A DNA stretch of 64,000 bases from Solitalea agri (GCF_023914155.1 NZ_JAMWYS010000035.1:1-64000); one strand, 5' to 3'; numbered from the stretch's first letter, positions 36,957 to 47,050 are shown. The notes: generated by a model not told the origin, from the sequence alone. Made by a program: numbers and translations.

Positions 36957-37883
36957 ATGATCAAGTCTTTTTTTAAAATCTCCAGCCTGATTATAGTACT
37001 AGGCATGACCGCTTGTAGCAGTCCTCGGCTCGATTTGACTGGGATGCCAACTTGGGGTCAGCTTAAAGCCAATACGGAGTTTAAGTTTGATTGCAAATCC
37101 AAAATTGAAAACAGCCATTTAACGGAAATATCAGGAGTGGTGAACGGATATGCTAATCCCGGGTTTTTATACGTTCAGGAAGACAGTTTTAGTCCGAATA
37201 GGGTTTACATTCTTGATACTATCGGCCATTATTATGGCTCTTTAAATATTAGGGGTTGTCGTAATTTCGATTGGGAAGATCTGGCCATTGGTCCGGGGCC
37301 GGAAAATGGCAAAAACTATATTTATATTGGTGATATTGGGGATAACCTTAAAGTGAGAAATACAATATTTGTGTTTCGATTTGAAGAACCAGATTTGACA
37401 AAGGTTGATTTCCCTGTTCAGATGCAGATAAAAAAAGCGGCAAGATTTCGACTGAAATATCCGAAAGGCCGGTTTAATGCCGAAACCATTCTATTAGACC
37501 CTATTTCCAAAGATATTTTTGTGATCACTAAAGGTGAGCAGGCTGGAGTTTTTAAGGCCGAATATCCTCAAAGTACCAAAAGGGCCGCTAAACTAAAATA
37601 CATGGGAGCTTTACCAATTCAAATGGCAGCCGGAGGCAGTATTTCAGCCAATGGAACCGAGATCGCTATTAAGAACTATACCCATATTTATTATTGGAAA
37701 CGACAGTTGAATGAACCGATTGATCAGGCATTAAAACGAACTCCTGAACTACTTCCATATATGGTAGAGCCTCAGGGCGAAGCCATAAGTTTTACTAAAG
37801 ATGGTCGTGGCTACTATACAATAAGCGAGGTGCAAAAAAATTCGGGTTTAGGCCCGATGCTATATTTTTATAAAAGGAAATGA
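36957..37883 (+). CDS. Beta-propeller-like lipoprotein
   Basis: A 308-residue lipoprotein with lipobox MTAC (Cys20). The mature protein contains repeated strands with acidic turns (EISGVVNG, FDWEDLAIG, YIYIGDIGDN, NAETILLDP, GEAISFTKDG), the layout of a propeller resembling SdiA-regulated or phytase-like domains. It begins 22 bases after the SNF2 gene, perhaps by simple read-through. The role is unknown; ligand binding or hydrolysis at the outer membrane is possible. Confidence 0.75.
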   Translation: MIKSFFKISSLIIVLGMTACSSPRLDLTGMPTWGQLKANTEFKFDCKSKIENSHLTEISGVVNGYANPGFLYVQEDSFSPNRVYILDTIGHYYGSLNIRGCRNFDWEDLAIGPGPENGKNYIYIGDIGDNLKVRNTIFVFRFEEPDLTKVDFPVQMQIKKAARFRLKYPKGRFNAETILLDPISKDIFVITKGEQAGVFKAEYPQSTKRAAKLKYMGALPIQMAAGGSISANGTEIAIKNYTHIYYWKRQLNEPIDQALKRTPELLPYMVEPQGEAISFTKDGRGYYTISEVQKNSGLGPMLYFYKRK

Positions 37884-37887
37884 TCCT

Positions 37888-38088
37888 TTAATCTTCTTCA
37901 AAAATCTCGATCACGCGGCCAATCTGCCCGTCTTCTAATCGCACTTTAATTCCTCGATGGTGAAATGGCGCCTTTGTTAACAGGTCCTTAACAAAGCCTC
38001 GGGTTCTTTCTCCACTCCGCTGGTCCTTCTTTAAAATAATGTCTACTTCCAATCCCGGATAAATATCGCTTCTGGTTTTGCCGTCCAT
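37888..38088 (-). CDS. YwbE family protein
   Basis: A 66-residue basic protein matching the YwbE family, with GKTRSDIYPGLEVDIILKK at the start, TRGFVKDLLT, and HHRGIKVRLEDGQIGRV. The fold is a small beta-barrel of KOW or SH3 type, suggesting RNA or ribosome binding, but the family has no established function. Its stop lies 4 bases from the convergent lipoprotein stop. Confidence 0.9.
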   Translation of the reverse strand: MDGKTRSDIYPGLEVDIILKKDQRSGERTRGFVKDLLTKAPFHHRGIKVRLEDGQIGRVIEIFEED

Positions 38089-38219
38089 TTTTAAATCAAT
38101 TTAAGGTCAAAGATAGCTATTCTGTCTTAAGCGCAAGCTTTCAATGATTTCAAATTAAAATTTATCTGGTCTTATGGATTTTAAATGCAGCCTGCATCTT
38201 AATAGAAAATCGATTCACT

Positions 38220-40130
38220 ATGAAAGCACGTATCAATCTTCTTCTGCTGGTTTTGTTAGTTGTTATGAATGCCTGCAGCCAGCCAAAAGTAATTCAGGGT
38301 CGGATAAAGGCCGCTGATACAGGAGCGCCGTTAAAAAATGCGGAGATCGTTTTAAAAGGAACTACGATCAAGTCGCACAGTAATTCTAGGGGCGTTTTCA
38401 ATATCCATTTAACTGATTCGAACAATGTGCTGATCATTTCTGCTAAAGGATATGAGTCTAAAGAAATAAAACTCAACGACTCCGATCCTTTCCAGGTAAT
38501 GTTGGTTCCCAAAGGGCAAGTGATGTACGATGTTAATATGCCGGTTAAGGAAGAAAAACTCCTGGAAGAAGATAAAACAATGATACGGGCATCGGAGGAT
38601 ATAGTAGTGCCACAAATGAATGAATCATTTGCTATGGCTCCGGCAGCATCTTTTAATACCGAAGATTATTCGGCTTTAAAAGAAAACGGATTTAAGCAAG
38701 TGTCAAAAGCACCGCTTTCAACTTTCTCAACTGATGTTGATCGGGCCTCTTATACAAATGTTCGTCGTTTTATAAACATGGGGCAAATGCCACCTATTGA
38801 TGCTGTTAGAGTCGAAGAAATGATTAATTATTTCGATTATGATTATGCTCAGCCCACCGGTAATGAGCCGGTTGTTATACATACCGAAGTAGCCGTTTGT
38901 CCTTGGAATAACCTCCATAAACTGGCCCGCATAGGCGTTCAGGCAAAACGCTTGGAGACTAAAAATCTGCCTGCATCTAACATTGTATTTCTGATTGATG
39001 TTTCTGGATCGATGGAAGATCCGAATAAACTTCCATTGGTGAAATCAGCTTTCAAACTTTTAACGGATCAGCTTCGTGCAAATGACAAAGTAGCCATAGT
39101 GGTGTATGCAGGAGCTGCTGGGGTTGTACTGCCTTCTACAAAGGGCGACGAGAAAACGACTATAAAAGATGCACTCAATCAATTGGAAGCAGGCGGTTCA
39201 ACAGCGGGAGGAGAAGGTATTGAACTCGCTTATAAAATCGCTACCCAAAACTTTATAACCAATGGTAACAACCGAGTAATTATAGCTACCGACGGCGATT
39301 TTAATGTAGGGGCATCAAGCGATGGTGAGTTGCAGCGATTAATTGAAGAGAAAAGAAAAAGCGGAGTGTTCCTTTCGGTTTTAGGCTTTGGAATGGGTAA
39401 CTATAAAGACAATAAACTTGAACTTTTAGCTGATAAGGGAAATGGTAACTATGCCTATATCGATAATTTTTCTGAAGCCAAACGGGTGTTTGTAAATGAG
39501 TTTGGCGGGACCTTGTTTACACTGGCTAAGGATGTAAAGCTTCAGGTAGAATTTAATCCTGCTACTGTTCAATCCTATCGTTTGGTGGGTTATGAGAACA
39601 GGTTATTAAATGATGAAGATTTTAATGATGATAAAGTAGATGCCGGTGAAATAGGCAGCGGACAAACCGTTACTGCTCTATATGAAATTATTCCCGTTGC
39701 CATTAAGAGTCCGTTTCTACCTGCTTCCATTGATCCATTAAAATATCAAAACGAGCGTTCTTCTGGCCCGGTGAATACCAATGAATTGATGACGGTTAAA
39801 TTGAGATATAAAGAATTTGTAGATAGTAGCAGTAAACTGATTAATGTAGTGGCAATTAACTCGAATGGAGCTATTGAAACAGCTAGTGTAAGTTTTCGTT
39901 TTGCAGTGGCTGTAGCAGAGTTTGGAATGTTGCTTCGCAATTCGGTTTATAAAAATCAATCAAATTATGAGCAAGTGGTCGCTCTTGCTTCAACCTCGCT
40001 TCAAAACGATCCTGAAGGATATAAACATGAGTTTGTAAAACTGGTTAAAACGGCAAAAGCCTTAAGTCAAGTCAGCGATAAAAATGTAGTTGGAAGCATT
40101 AGACCTTCCATAACCCCAATTATTAGATAA
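38220..40130 (+). CDS. Lipoprotein with carboxypeptidase-regulatory-like and von Willebrand A domains (YfbK-like)
   Basis: A 636-residue lipoprotein with lipobox MNAC (Cys19). Residues of about 23-100 form a carboxypeptidase-regulatory-like sandwich. A vWA N-terminal segment follows (about 150-250), then a vWA domain with the MIDAS motif DVSGS (260-264), and a C-terminal YfbK-type domain. Metal-dependent adhesion to a protein partner at the envelope is the general role of such domains. It stands alone, with no MoxR or other vWA-cluster partner nearby. Confidence 0.87.
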   Translation: MKARINLLLLVLLVVMNACSQPKVIQGRIKAADTGAPLKNAEIVLKGTTIKSHSNSRGVFNIHLTDSNNVLIISAKGYESKEIKLNDSDPFQVMLVPKGQVMYDVNMPVKEEKLLEEDKTMIRASEDIVVPQMNESFAMAPAASFNTEDYSALKENGFKQVSKAPLSTFSTDVDRASYTNVRRFINMGQMPPIDAVRVEEMINYFDYDYAQPTGNEPVVIHTEVAVCPWNNLHKLARIGVQAKRLETKNLPASNIVFLIDVSGSMEDPNKLPLVKSAFKLLTDQLRANDKVAIVVYAGAAGVVLPSTKGDEKTTIKDALNQLEAGGSTAGGEGIELAYKIATQNFITNGNNRVIIATDGDFNVGASSDGELQRLIEEKRKSGVFLSVLGFGMGNYKDNKLELLADKGNGNYAYIDNFSEAKRVFVNEFGGTLFTLAKDVKLQVEFNPATVQSYRLVGYENRLLNDEDFNDDKVDAGEIGSGQTVTALYEIIPVAIKSPFLPASIDPLKYQNERSSGPVNTNELMTVKLRYKEFVDSSSKLINVVAINSNGAIETASVSFRFAVAVAEFGMLLRNSVYKNQSNYEQVVALASTSLQNDPEGYKHEFVKLVKTAKALSQVSDKNVVGSIRPSITPIIR

Positions 40131-40165
40131 TAACTGCAGCATGAAAATAAAAACTATGGTAAAAC

Positions 40166-40211
40166 AGGTAGGCGCCCATCCACCTCCCTTTGGGGTGGTG
40201 TAACACTACCT
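40166..40211. repeat. GC-rich nested hairpin after the vWA gene
   Basis: The outer arms AGGTAG (40166-40171) and CTACCT (40206-40211) enclose CACC/GGTG (40181-40184 with 40194-40197) around a CCCTTTGGGG core. It may terminate the vWA transcript and resembles the GC-rich elements of the leu region. Confidence 0.45.
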
Positions 40212-40265
40212 ATCTGCTTGTTTGCCGGGTCAAACAAAACGATGAGAATTTATAGAGCTTGTTCA

Positions 40266-40292
40266 AAACCCCGGGTTAAACGCCCGGGGTTT
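40266..40292 (-). terminator. Terminator of the RND efflux operon
   Basis: AAACCCCGGG (40266-40275) and CCCGGGGTTT (40283-40292) form a perfect 10-bp stem with a 7-nt loop, 10 bases past the stop of the outer-membrane factor gene. Confidence 0.8.
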
Positions 40293-40301
40293 GGTGTTCT
40301 A

Positions 40302-41735
40302 TTATTTCCAGCCTCCGCCCAATGAACGATAAAGCTCAACAATAAGGCTTAATCGTTGGCGCTGAATGTCAGCAAGATTTAATTCTCCTTGTAAAGCAGA
40401 TCCCTGTGCTATTAACACCTCCAGGTAATTGGCCATCCCACTATTGAACAAAAGCTTGGAGTTTTTTATGGCTAGCTTTAATGTTTCCACCCGTGTTTTC
40501 TCAAGGGTTTCCTGTTCCTTGATTTTGTCAATTCCAACCAAGGCATCTGAAACTTCTCCAACAGCAAACAATACTGATCGCCTAAAGTCCAGTGCCGACT
40601 GATCTCGTTCTATTTTAGAAATTTCATATTGTGTTCGTAATTGTTTTCTTAAAAAGATAGGCTGAGTGAGTCCTCCCGCTGCAGTAGCAAACAATGAACC
40701 TGGGATATTGAACCAATTGCTGGCCTGAAAAGTATTTAATCCACCCGAAGCTGAAATAGTTAAGGATGGATACATTTCAGCCTTGGTTACTCCTACACGG
40801 GCATTTGCTGCAACCAATGCTAATTCACTCGATTTAACATCAGGGCGGTTACTTAGTAAGTTAGCTGGTACGCCCGAATTATACTGATCAGGTAAATCAA
40901 TTAAGAAAATGCTTTGTCTGCGTTGAATCACTTTTGGCATTTCACCAGTTAATATGCTAAGTGCATTCTCTTGTACAGCAATACTTTCTTCGAGTTGAGG
41001 AATTAGTAAGGCGGAGTTTAAGCGTTGTGCTTCGGTTTGCTGAATGGCAAGAGATGTTACTTGTCCGGCATCGTATTGTAAACGAACGATAGTAAGTGTA
41101 CTGTCATTTAAAGCAACGTTGTTTTTAGCAATTCGAAGTTGTTCATCAAACATAAGCAAATTAAAATAGCCTTGAGCAACGCTGGCAACTACCTGCGTTT
41201 GAACAGCCTTTGCCGCTTCTTCAGTTTGCAGGTAATTAGCTAAGGCAGCTTCTTTTTGGGATCGAATTTTTCCCCAGATATCGGCTTCCCACGAAAGGTT
41301 CAATGCAGCCTGATAATCTTTTACATATTTAGAACCTAAGAACTGCCCGGCACTTATTCCACTTAAACTGTTATCCGAAGGACGATTTATAGATGCTCCA
41401 ATTTGAGCCGATAGTTCAGGAATATTACCAAGCTTTGCTTGACTTAAAATCCGTTGAGCGCTTTCAATATTTTTAATAGCTATTTGAAGACTGATATTAT
41501 TATGTATGGCGCTGTCAATCAATGTGATCAGCTCCTGATCTTTAAATAATGATCGCCACTCTAACGAACCAATTGATGAGGCTGTATCTGCTACGGCTGT
41601 TGTATGCTCCCTGAATTGTTCGGGCATGTGTTGCTCAGGACGGGCGTATTTCTCACTAATTCTGCAGGAATTTATCACTACTGCAAAGGCGGTGAGCAAC
41701 ACACAGAGCTGAACTTTATATTTAAAGTTTGTCAT
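40302..41735 (-). CDS. NodT-family outer-membrane efflux lipoprotein
   Basis: The TolC-like outer-membrane channel of a tripartite RND pump. It has 477 residues, a lipobox INSC (Cys24), then two long helical hairpin repeats each with the OEP pattern (IKNIESAQRILSQAKLG; IAQGSALQGELNLADIQRQ). It lies 17 bases after the pump gene, as last gene of the operon. Exported compounds are unknown. Confidence 0.93.
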   Translation of the reverse strand: MTNFKYKVQLCVLLTAFAVVINSCRISEKYARPEQHMPEQFREHTTAVADTASSIGSLEWRSLFKDQELITLIDSAIHNNISLQIAIKNIESAQRILSQAKLGNIPELSAQIGASINRPSDNSLSGISAGQFLGSKYVKDYQAALNLSWEADIWGKIRSQKEAALANYLQTEEAAKAVQTQVVASVAQGYFNLLMFDEQLRIAKNNVALNDSTLTIVRLQYDAGQVTSLAIQQTEAQRLNSALLIPQLEESIAVQENALSILTGEMPKVIQRRQSIFLIDLPDQYNSGVPANLLSNRPDVKSSELALVAANARVGVTKAEMYPSLTISASGGLNTFQASNWFNIPGSLFATAAGGLTQPIFLRKQLRTQYEISKIERDQSALDFRRSVLFAVGEVSDALVGIDKIKEQETLEKTRVETLKLAIKNSKLLFNSGMANYLEVLIAQGSALQGELNLADIQRQRLSLIVELYRSLGGGWK

Positions 41736-41752
41736 AGTTGTTTGATTAAAAT

Positions 41753-44700
41753 TTAACGTAATGCCGGTTCTTCTTTTTCTTCGTCATCAAACTTATTGAT
41801 GTAGGCCTTCCCGGTAATTTTTTCCTGAATAAACTGGAATACAATAAACAATACCGGAATGATGAATAAACCTAATACAACGCCTGCTAGCATACCACCA
41901 GCGGCACTAATACTTATGGAATGATTACCAATGGCCGATGGTCCGGTAGCGCGCATCAATGGAATTAAGCCCACCACAAAAGCTATGGAAGTCATAATAA
42001 TTGGACGTAAGCGTAGCTGTGCAGCCTCAATGGCCGAACCCATTAAGCTCATACCCGCCCTGCGTCGCTGAATAGCATATTCCACAATTAGGATCGCGTT
42101 TTTTGCTAGCAAACCGATGAGCATGATAAGTCCCACTTGTACGTAAATATTATTTTGGATACCTGTTAAGTTGATGGCCACAAATACACCAAGCATACCG
42201 GTAGGGATAGAAAGAATTACAGCAAGAGGTACGATATAGCTTTCGTACTGGGCACAGAGTAAGAAATAAACAAATAATACGCACAGTGAAAAAATAAGCA
42301 CCGATTGCCCTCCAGAGTTTTTTTCTTCTTTACTCATACCGGTCCATTCAAAAGAGTAACCTCTCGGAAGCTTTCGGGACGCAACTTCTTCAACTCTGTT
42401 TAATGCATCTCCGGTACTAAAGCCTGGTTTTGGCATTATGTTAACCGTAATGGAGTTGAACATGTTGTAGCGATCCAATGATTCTGGCCCGTAAACACGT
42501 TTTAGTTTAGCAATCGTATTCAGGGGAACCATTTCGTCTTTGTCATTCTTAACGAACGCATTTGTTAATGATCCTTCAGTTTGACGATACGGAGCATCAG
42601 CCTGCATCATTACCCGGTAATATTTCCCAAAACGATTAAAATCTGAAGCCATCATACCTCCATAGAAAGCCTGCATCACTGCCATCAGGTCTTTTACATT
42701 TACACCCAGTTGTTTTGCTTTTACCTGGTCAACTTCTAATTCAAATTGAGGATAATCATTTTTAAAAGTAGTATATGCAACAGCGATCTCTTTTTGCTGC
42801 ATCAGCTCCATATTAAACGCAAAAGCTGTTTGAGAAAATTTATTCAAATCGCCCCCGGTTCTATCTTGCAGCACCATTTCCAATCCATCAACATTCCCGA
42901 AACCGGGTACTGTTGGAAAAGTAAATACAAAGCAAGAAGCTTCCTTAATTTGGGAAAGTTGCTGGTTCATGAGTCCAACAATTCCGTTTATATCACTTAC
43001 CTCTCCACGGTCTTTCATGTCCCGAAGATTGGCAAAGGCCATTCCGAACGAAGGGCTTGCGGAGTTGCTTAATAAGTTAAATCCACTTATCGCAATCACA
43101 TCACTAACCGCAGGGATGGCTCTCAAAACGCTATCGGCTTTTTTCAAAACTTCATTGGTTCGTTCCAGAGATGAGCCGGCAGGCAGGGCAATCGCTACTG
43201 CCGCAAAACCGTTGTCTTCATTCGGAATAAATCCTTTTGGAGTGGAGATCATAAACCAGATAGTGGCGATTGTAATTATAGCAAGTCCGCCTAGGGAGAT
43301 CCATTTATGACGAATCAGGAACTGCAAACTCTTAACATATTTAGTCGTCATGGCGCCAAACCCGGCATTAAAAGCCGAGAAAAACCTACCTGAAAAGTTC
43401 TGTTTATGTTGAACACCATTGCCATCAGCATGTACATTCTTTAGAAATAAAGCTGATAGGGCAGGACTAAGCGTTAAGGCATTTACTGCGGAAATAAGAA
43501 TTGCAATAGCCAGTGTAAAAGCAAACTGTCGGTAGAAAACGCCTGTTGGTCCGGTGAAGAATCCAACGGGTAAAAACACCGCCGACATAACCAGGGTAAT
43601 GGAAACGATGGCGCCTGAGATCTCACTCATGGCAGCAAAAGTGGCTTTTCGTGCGGGCCAATGGGTTTGTTCCATTTTTACGTGTACTGCCTCCACTACA
43701 ACTATGGCATCATCCACCACAATACCTATCGCAAGTACGAGGGCAAAAAGGGTAAGAAGGTTGATCGAAAATCCGAAAAGCAGCATGAAAAAGAATGTTC
43801 CAATAATAGCTACGGGAACAGCAATGGCGGGAATCAGCGTTGATCTGAAATCTTGCAAAAACAAGAACACCACTAAAAATACAAGGATGAAAGCTTCAAT
43901 CAATGTGCTTTTTACTTGTGAAATCGACTCATCTAATTGTTCCTTCGTGCTGTAAATGGTATCGTAATGAACTCCTTTCGGAAATGCTTTGGCAGCCTTT
44001 GCAATCAATTCATTGATTTGCGTTTGAACTTCATTCGCGTTTGATCCGGCAGTTTGAAAAATTGCCACCATCGTGCTTTGGCGACCATTATTAAGTGTAT
44101 TACCCGAATAACTGCTTGATCCAAATTCTACTCTAGCAACATCTTTTAAGCGCAATATTGATCCATCATTATTTGATCGAATAACGATGTTCTCATAGTC
44201 GAGCGGCTGGCTTAACTTTCCTTTGTACTTGATAACGTATTCAAAAGATTCTTTGCTGCCTTCACCAAATTTACCAGGTGCCGCCTCCAAATTTTGATCC
44301 TGAATGGCATCTAAAACTTCCTTAGGAGATAGTTTATATGAGGCTAACTGTTGTGGATTCAGCCAGATACGCATTGAATAATCCTTATTTCCAAAAATGA
44401 TGGCCTGACCTACACCCGGAACACGTTTAATTTCGGGGATGATATTGATCTTGCCATAGTTTTGTAAAAAGGTTTCGTCATAAAGTTTATCGTTATCAGA
44501 ATATAAACTGATAAGCATAATGAAACTATTCAATTGTTTTACAGTTGTAATTCCCGATTGAACTACCTCAACAGGCAACTGATTGGTTACCCCGGAAACA
44601 CGATTTTGTACGTTTACGGCAGCCTCATCCGCATTAGTTCCAAGTTTAAAAAACACGCTGACAGAAACCGATCCATCATTACTGGCGGTCGACTTAATGT

Positions 44701-44929
44701 AAGTCATATTTTCAACGCCGTTGATCGCTTCTTCGAGCGGGATTACTACTGAACGCAATACAGTTTCGGCATTGGCGCCCGGGTAACTAGCTGTTACCTG
44801 CACACTTGGTGGGGCTATATCAGGAAACTGAGTAATAGGTAAGGTATATAAACCGATGGCGCCGAGCATCACTAATATCACCGATATCACTGTTGCCAGA
44901 ACGGGCCGTTCTATGAATTTCTTTAACAT
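41753..44929 (-). CDS. RND (HAE1/AcrB-type) efflux pump permease
   Basis: The proton-driven inner-membrane pump, 1058 residues, with 12 predicted membrane helices and two large periplasmic loops. It opens with the FIERPVLATVISVILVMLG helix, shows GANAETV in the porter region, and has the paired proton-relay Asp residues in IGIVVDDAIVVVE of TM4. The gene order adaptor, pump, outer-membrane factor on one strand supports a complete tripartite system. No regulator gene adjoins it. Confidence 0.96.
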   Translation of the reverse strand: MLKKFIERPVLATVISVILVMLGAIGLYTLPITQFPDIAPPSVQVTASYPGANAETVLRSVVIPLEEAINGVENMTYIKSTASNDGSVSVSVFFKLGTNADEAAVNVQNRVSGVTNQLPVEVVQSGITTVKQLNSFIMLISLYSDNDKLYDETFLQNYGKINIIPEIKRVPGVGQAIIFGNKDYSMRIWLNPQQLASYKLSPKEVLDAIQDQNLEAAPGKFGEGSKESFEYVIKYKGKLSQPLDYENIVIRSNNDGSILRLKDVARVEFGSSSYSGNTLNNGRQSTMVAIFQTAGSNANEVQTQINELIAKAAKAFPKGVHYDTIYSTKEQLDESISQVKSTLIEAFILVFLVVFLFLQDFRSTLIPAIAVPVAIIGTFFFMLLFGFSINLLTLFALVLAIGIVVDDAIVVVEAVHVKMEQTHWPARKATFAAMSEISGAIVSITLVMSAVFLPVGFFTGPTGVFYRQFAFTLAIAILISAVNALTLSPALSALFLKNVHADGNGVQHKQNFSGRFFSAFNAGFGAMTTKYVKSLQFLIRHKWISLGGLAIITIATIWFMISTPKGFIPNEDNGFAAVAIALPAGSSLERTNEVLKKADSVLRAIPAVSDVIAISGFNLLSNSASPSFGMAFANLRDMKDRGEVSDINGIVGLMNQQLSQIKEASCFVFTFPTVPGFGNVDGLEMVLQDRTGGDLNKFSQTAFAFNMELMQQKEIAVAYTTFKNDYPQFELEVDQVKAKQLGVNVKDLMAVMQAFYGGMMASDFNRFGKYYRVMMQADAPYRQTEGSLTNAFVKNDKDEMVPLNTIAKLKRVYGPESLDRYNMFNSITVNIMPKPGFSTGDALNRVEEVASRKLPRGYSFEWTGMSKEEKNSGGQSVLIFSLCVLFVYFLLCAQYESYIVPLAVILSIPTGMLGVFVAINLTGIQNNIYVQVGLIMLIGLLAKNAILIVEYAIQRRRAGMSLMGSAIEAAQLRLRPIIMTSIAFVVGLIPLMRATGPSAIGNHSISISAAGGMLAGVVLGLFIIPVLFIVFQFIQEKITGKAYINKFDDEEKEEPALR

Positions 44930-44976
44930 GTAACTAAATTTTAAGCGACAAAAGAGCGGTTAATGCAACTGTGTAA

Positions 44977-46155
44977 CTATTTCATCGAAAGCTGAACTTT
45001 CAAGGTGCTATCAGCATTCATTGGTTTGGGAACGATCTTCATTCCGTCTTGCAAATTGCCAATTCCGGTAAACACAACTTTATCGCCTTGTTTAATTCCC
45101 GAAGTAACAACGTAGGTTGTGCCGCTCTTCCCGGAAACAGTGATAGGGGTTGCTTTCACCTTGTTGCTGTCAGCCAGCAAGTAAACAAAGATCTTATCCT
45201 GCATTTCAACGGTCGATTCCTGGGGAACTACTAATGCCTCATTTACCGTTTGAACAAGTCTTATTTTTCCCGTATTGCCGGAGCGAAGAATACCTCCACT
45301 ATTTGGGAATGTTGCTCTTAAACTGATCGATCCGGTGGCTTTATCGAACTGGCCTTCACCCATCTGAACTTTCCCTTTTTGTGGATATTCACTGCCATCG
45401 GCTAAAATCAGGGTTACACCCGGTACATTACGCAGTTTTTCTTCCAATGTATTTCCTTGGTAACGCTCTTTGAAACGCATGAAATCAGCTTCGCCAACAG
45501 AAAAATAACCATAGATCTCACTCACATCAGTTAAAACAGTTAATGGCTCGGTGGTGGTTTTGCCAACTAAGCTTCCTACACGTTGAGTAAGTCTACCGAT
45601 ATAACCACTTACCGGCGCGGTAATGGTTGAGTAACCAACATTTATTTGCGCCGAGGCCACCATTGCTTTTGCCGACTCCACATTGGCTTTGGCTGTTTGA
45701 TAGCTGGCCTTGGCTGTTTTGAGCTGAACTTCGGAAACCACCTTGTTCTGAACAAGTGGAGTAAGCTTGTCGATTTCTAATTGCGCATTAGAAAGATTAG
45801 CCTCAGCTGAATGTAAAGCGGCAGTTGCTGTGTTCACCTGTTCCCGGTAAACCCGGTCATCAATCTTAAATAAAGGCTGGCCTGCTTTTACAAATTGCCC
45901 TTCATCCACGTATACTTTTTGGAGATATCCATCTACCTGTGGTCTTACCTCTACATTTACTTTACCTTGGAGTGAAGTGGTAAACTCGGTAAAAGTAGTA
46001 GCGGTAGTAGGAGTTATAGTTAGCACTGGTAATTGCTGTGGCGGCATTTCTTGCTGCTGATCTTGTTGCCCGGAAGATTTACAGCTAAAAAGCAAAATCC
46101 CTCCAAGTAAAACCATTGAAGAGAGAAGGACTGCTTTTGATATTTTTATATCCAT
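44977..46155 (-). CDS. RND periplasmic adaptor (membrane fusion lipoprotein)
   Basis: It bridges the pump and the outer-membrane channel. It has 392 residues and a lipobox LFSC (Cys25), then a lipoyl/barrel-sandwich half (VRPQVDGYLQKVYVDEGQFV), a long helical hairpin (about 105-170), the returning barrel-sandwich segment with APVSGYIGRL, and a beta-barrel domain. It is the first gene of the operon, with a 323-base upstream region. Confidence 0.94.
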   Translation of the reverse strand: MDIKISKAVLLSSMVLLGGILLFSCKSSGQQDQQQEMPPQQLPVLTITPTTATTFTEFTTSLQGKVNVEVRPQVDGYLQKVYVDEGQFVKAGQPLFKIDDRVYREQVNTATAALHSAEANLSNAQLEIDKLTPLVQNKVVSEVQLKTAKASYQTAKANVESAKAMVASAQINVGYSTITAPVSGYIGRLTQRVGSLVGKTTTEPLTVLTDVSEIYGYFSVGEADFMRFKERYQGNTLEEKLRNVPGVTLILADGSEYPQKGKVQMGEGQFDKATGSISLRATFPNSGGILRSGNTGKIRLVQTVNEALVVPQESTVEMQDKIFVYLLADSNKVKATPITVSGKSGTTYVVTSGIKQGDKVVFTGIGNLQDGMKIVPKPMNADSTLKVQLSMK

Positions 46156-46284
46156 AAGTTATACGTAGTTTATAGTTTATATATAGTTAGAATGAGATGT
46201 TTTGATATATGATTGTTGTCGAGTATTAACAAGAGTTCATAGAAAAAGTTTACTTTCTTTAGTGTATGCTTTTTTGAAGTTACA

Positions 46285-46311
46285 AAAAGCCTACAATAGC
46301 AATAGGCTTTT
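46285..46311 (-). terminator. Hairpin in the leader side of the efflux operon
   Basis: AAAAGCCTA (46285-46293) and TAGGCTTTT (46303-46311) pair; read on the minus strand a T-run follows. It lies 130 bases before the adaptor start and about 170 bases past the previous gene. It may be a second terminator or an attenuator of the efflux operon. Confidence 0.5.
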
Positions 46312-46409
46312 CAAAAATTATGGGCGAAAAGGAATAAAAAAGTTACTTAATTAGATATTAAGGCAATTGCGAAATTAATAATAGGTGATTTATTGGTAGG
46401 TTAAATGAG

Positions 46410-46457
46410 AAAACCGGAAATCAAGACTGTTTTGTATCAATCTCAACTTCCGGTTTT
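46410..46457 (-). terminator. Terminator-like hairpin after the 152-residue gene
   Basis: AAAACCGGAA (46410-46419) and TTCCGGTTTT (46448-46457) form a 10-bp stem with a long 28-nt loop, 22 bases past the stop at 46479. Confidence 0.65.
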
Positions 46458-46478
46458 CAGTTTTAAGTAAAAAGAGTC

Positions 46479-46937
46479 TTATCCGAACATATTTCCAAAG
46501 AAACCTCCTAGGCCTCCGGAAGCCATCTTCAGCATATTTTTATCAATACCTATAAATGCAGCAAAACCATCCAGATCAGCTGAGTTGCCTGATTCTTTAA
46601 ATTTCTCTACGATCTTTTCAACTGCAAAAGGAATAGTAAAGTCGGTGATTTTTTGAGCTTGAGCACCATCCATGCCCATTCGAGAGGTAAAACTTTCTAC
46701 AAGGCCTGTTGAAAGAGTGCCCATAATTGGGTTGCTGGCATCGGCTGCGACATTGCCGGTTAATAGTTCAATTACTTCATTTAATTTGCCACCGAAAACT
46801 TGTTTTTTAATGGTGTCAACTAACGATCCGCTTACACATTTTAATGTAGGTTCAACCTGAGCAGCGTCCAAACCCAATACGGATTGAGCTTTCTCAGCAA
46901 ATTCACCTTTTATCGCATTTACAATTGGTTCAAACAT
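46479..46937 (-). CDS. Small helical protein of unknown function
   Basis: A 152-residue protein without signal peptide, helical, with a glycine- and phenylalanine-rich end GGLGGFFGNMFG. The repeated amphipathic layout (EKAQSVLGLDAAQVEPTL; SRMGMDGAQAQKITDF) recalls DUF937-type proteins, but I do not claim membership. It stands alone with its own hairpin. No function can be proposed. Confidence 0.7.
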   Translation of the reverse strand: MFEPIVNAIKGEFAEKAQSVLGLDAAQVEPTLKCVSGSLVDTIKKQVFGGKLNEVIELLTGNVAADASNPIMGTLSTGLVESFTSRMGMDGAQAQKITDFTIPFAVEKIVEKFKESGNSADLDGFAAFIGIDKNMLKMASGGLGGFFGNMFG

Positions 46938-47050
46938 CTTTGTATGATTAATATTTTAAGGGCTGAAAGTATAAATTTTTCAGAAATAAACTATGCATGC
47001 ATTGAGCTAAAAACTTGCACCCCATCTTTGAAAGTTCATGTCTGTTGGAT

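Larger units (their letters stand above)
46156..46478. other. AT-rich spacer upstream of the efflux operon
   Basis: 323 bases without a gene. It holds two hairpins, listed separately, and otherwise AT-rich sequence. The efflux promoter should lie here, but I see no clear TAnnTTTG box on the minus strand. Confidence 0.4.
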
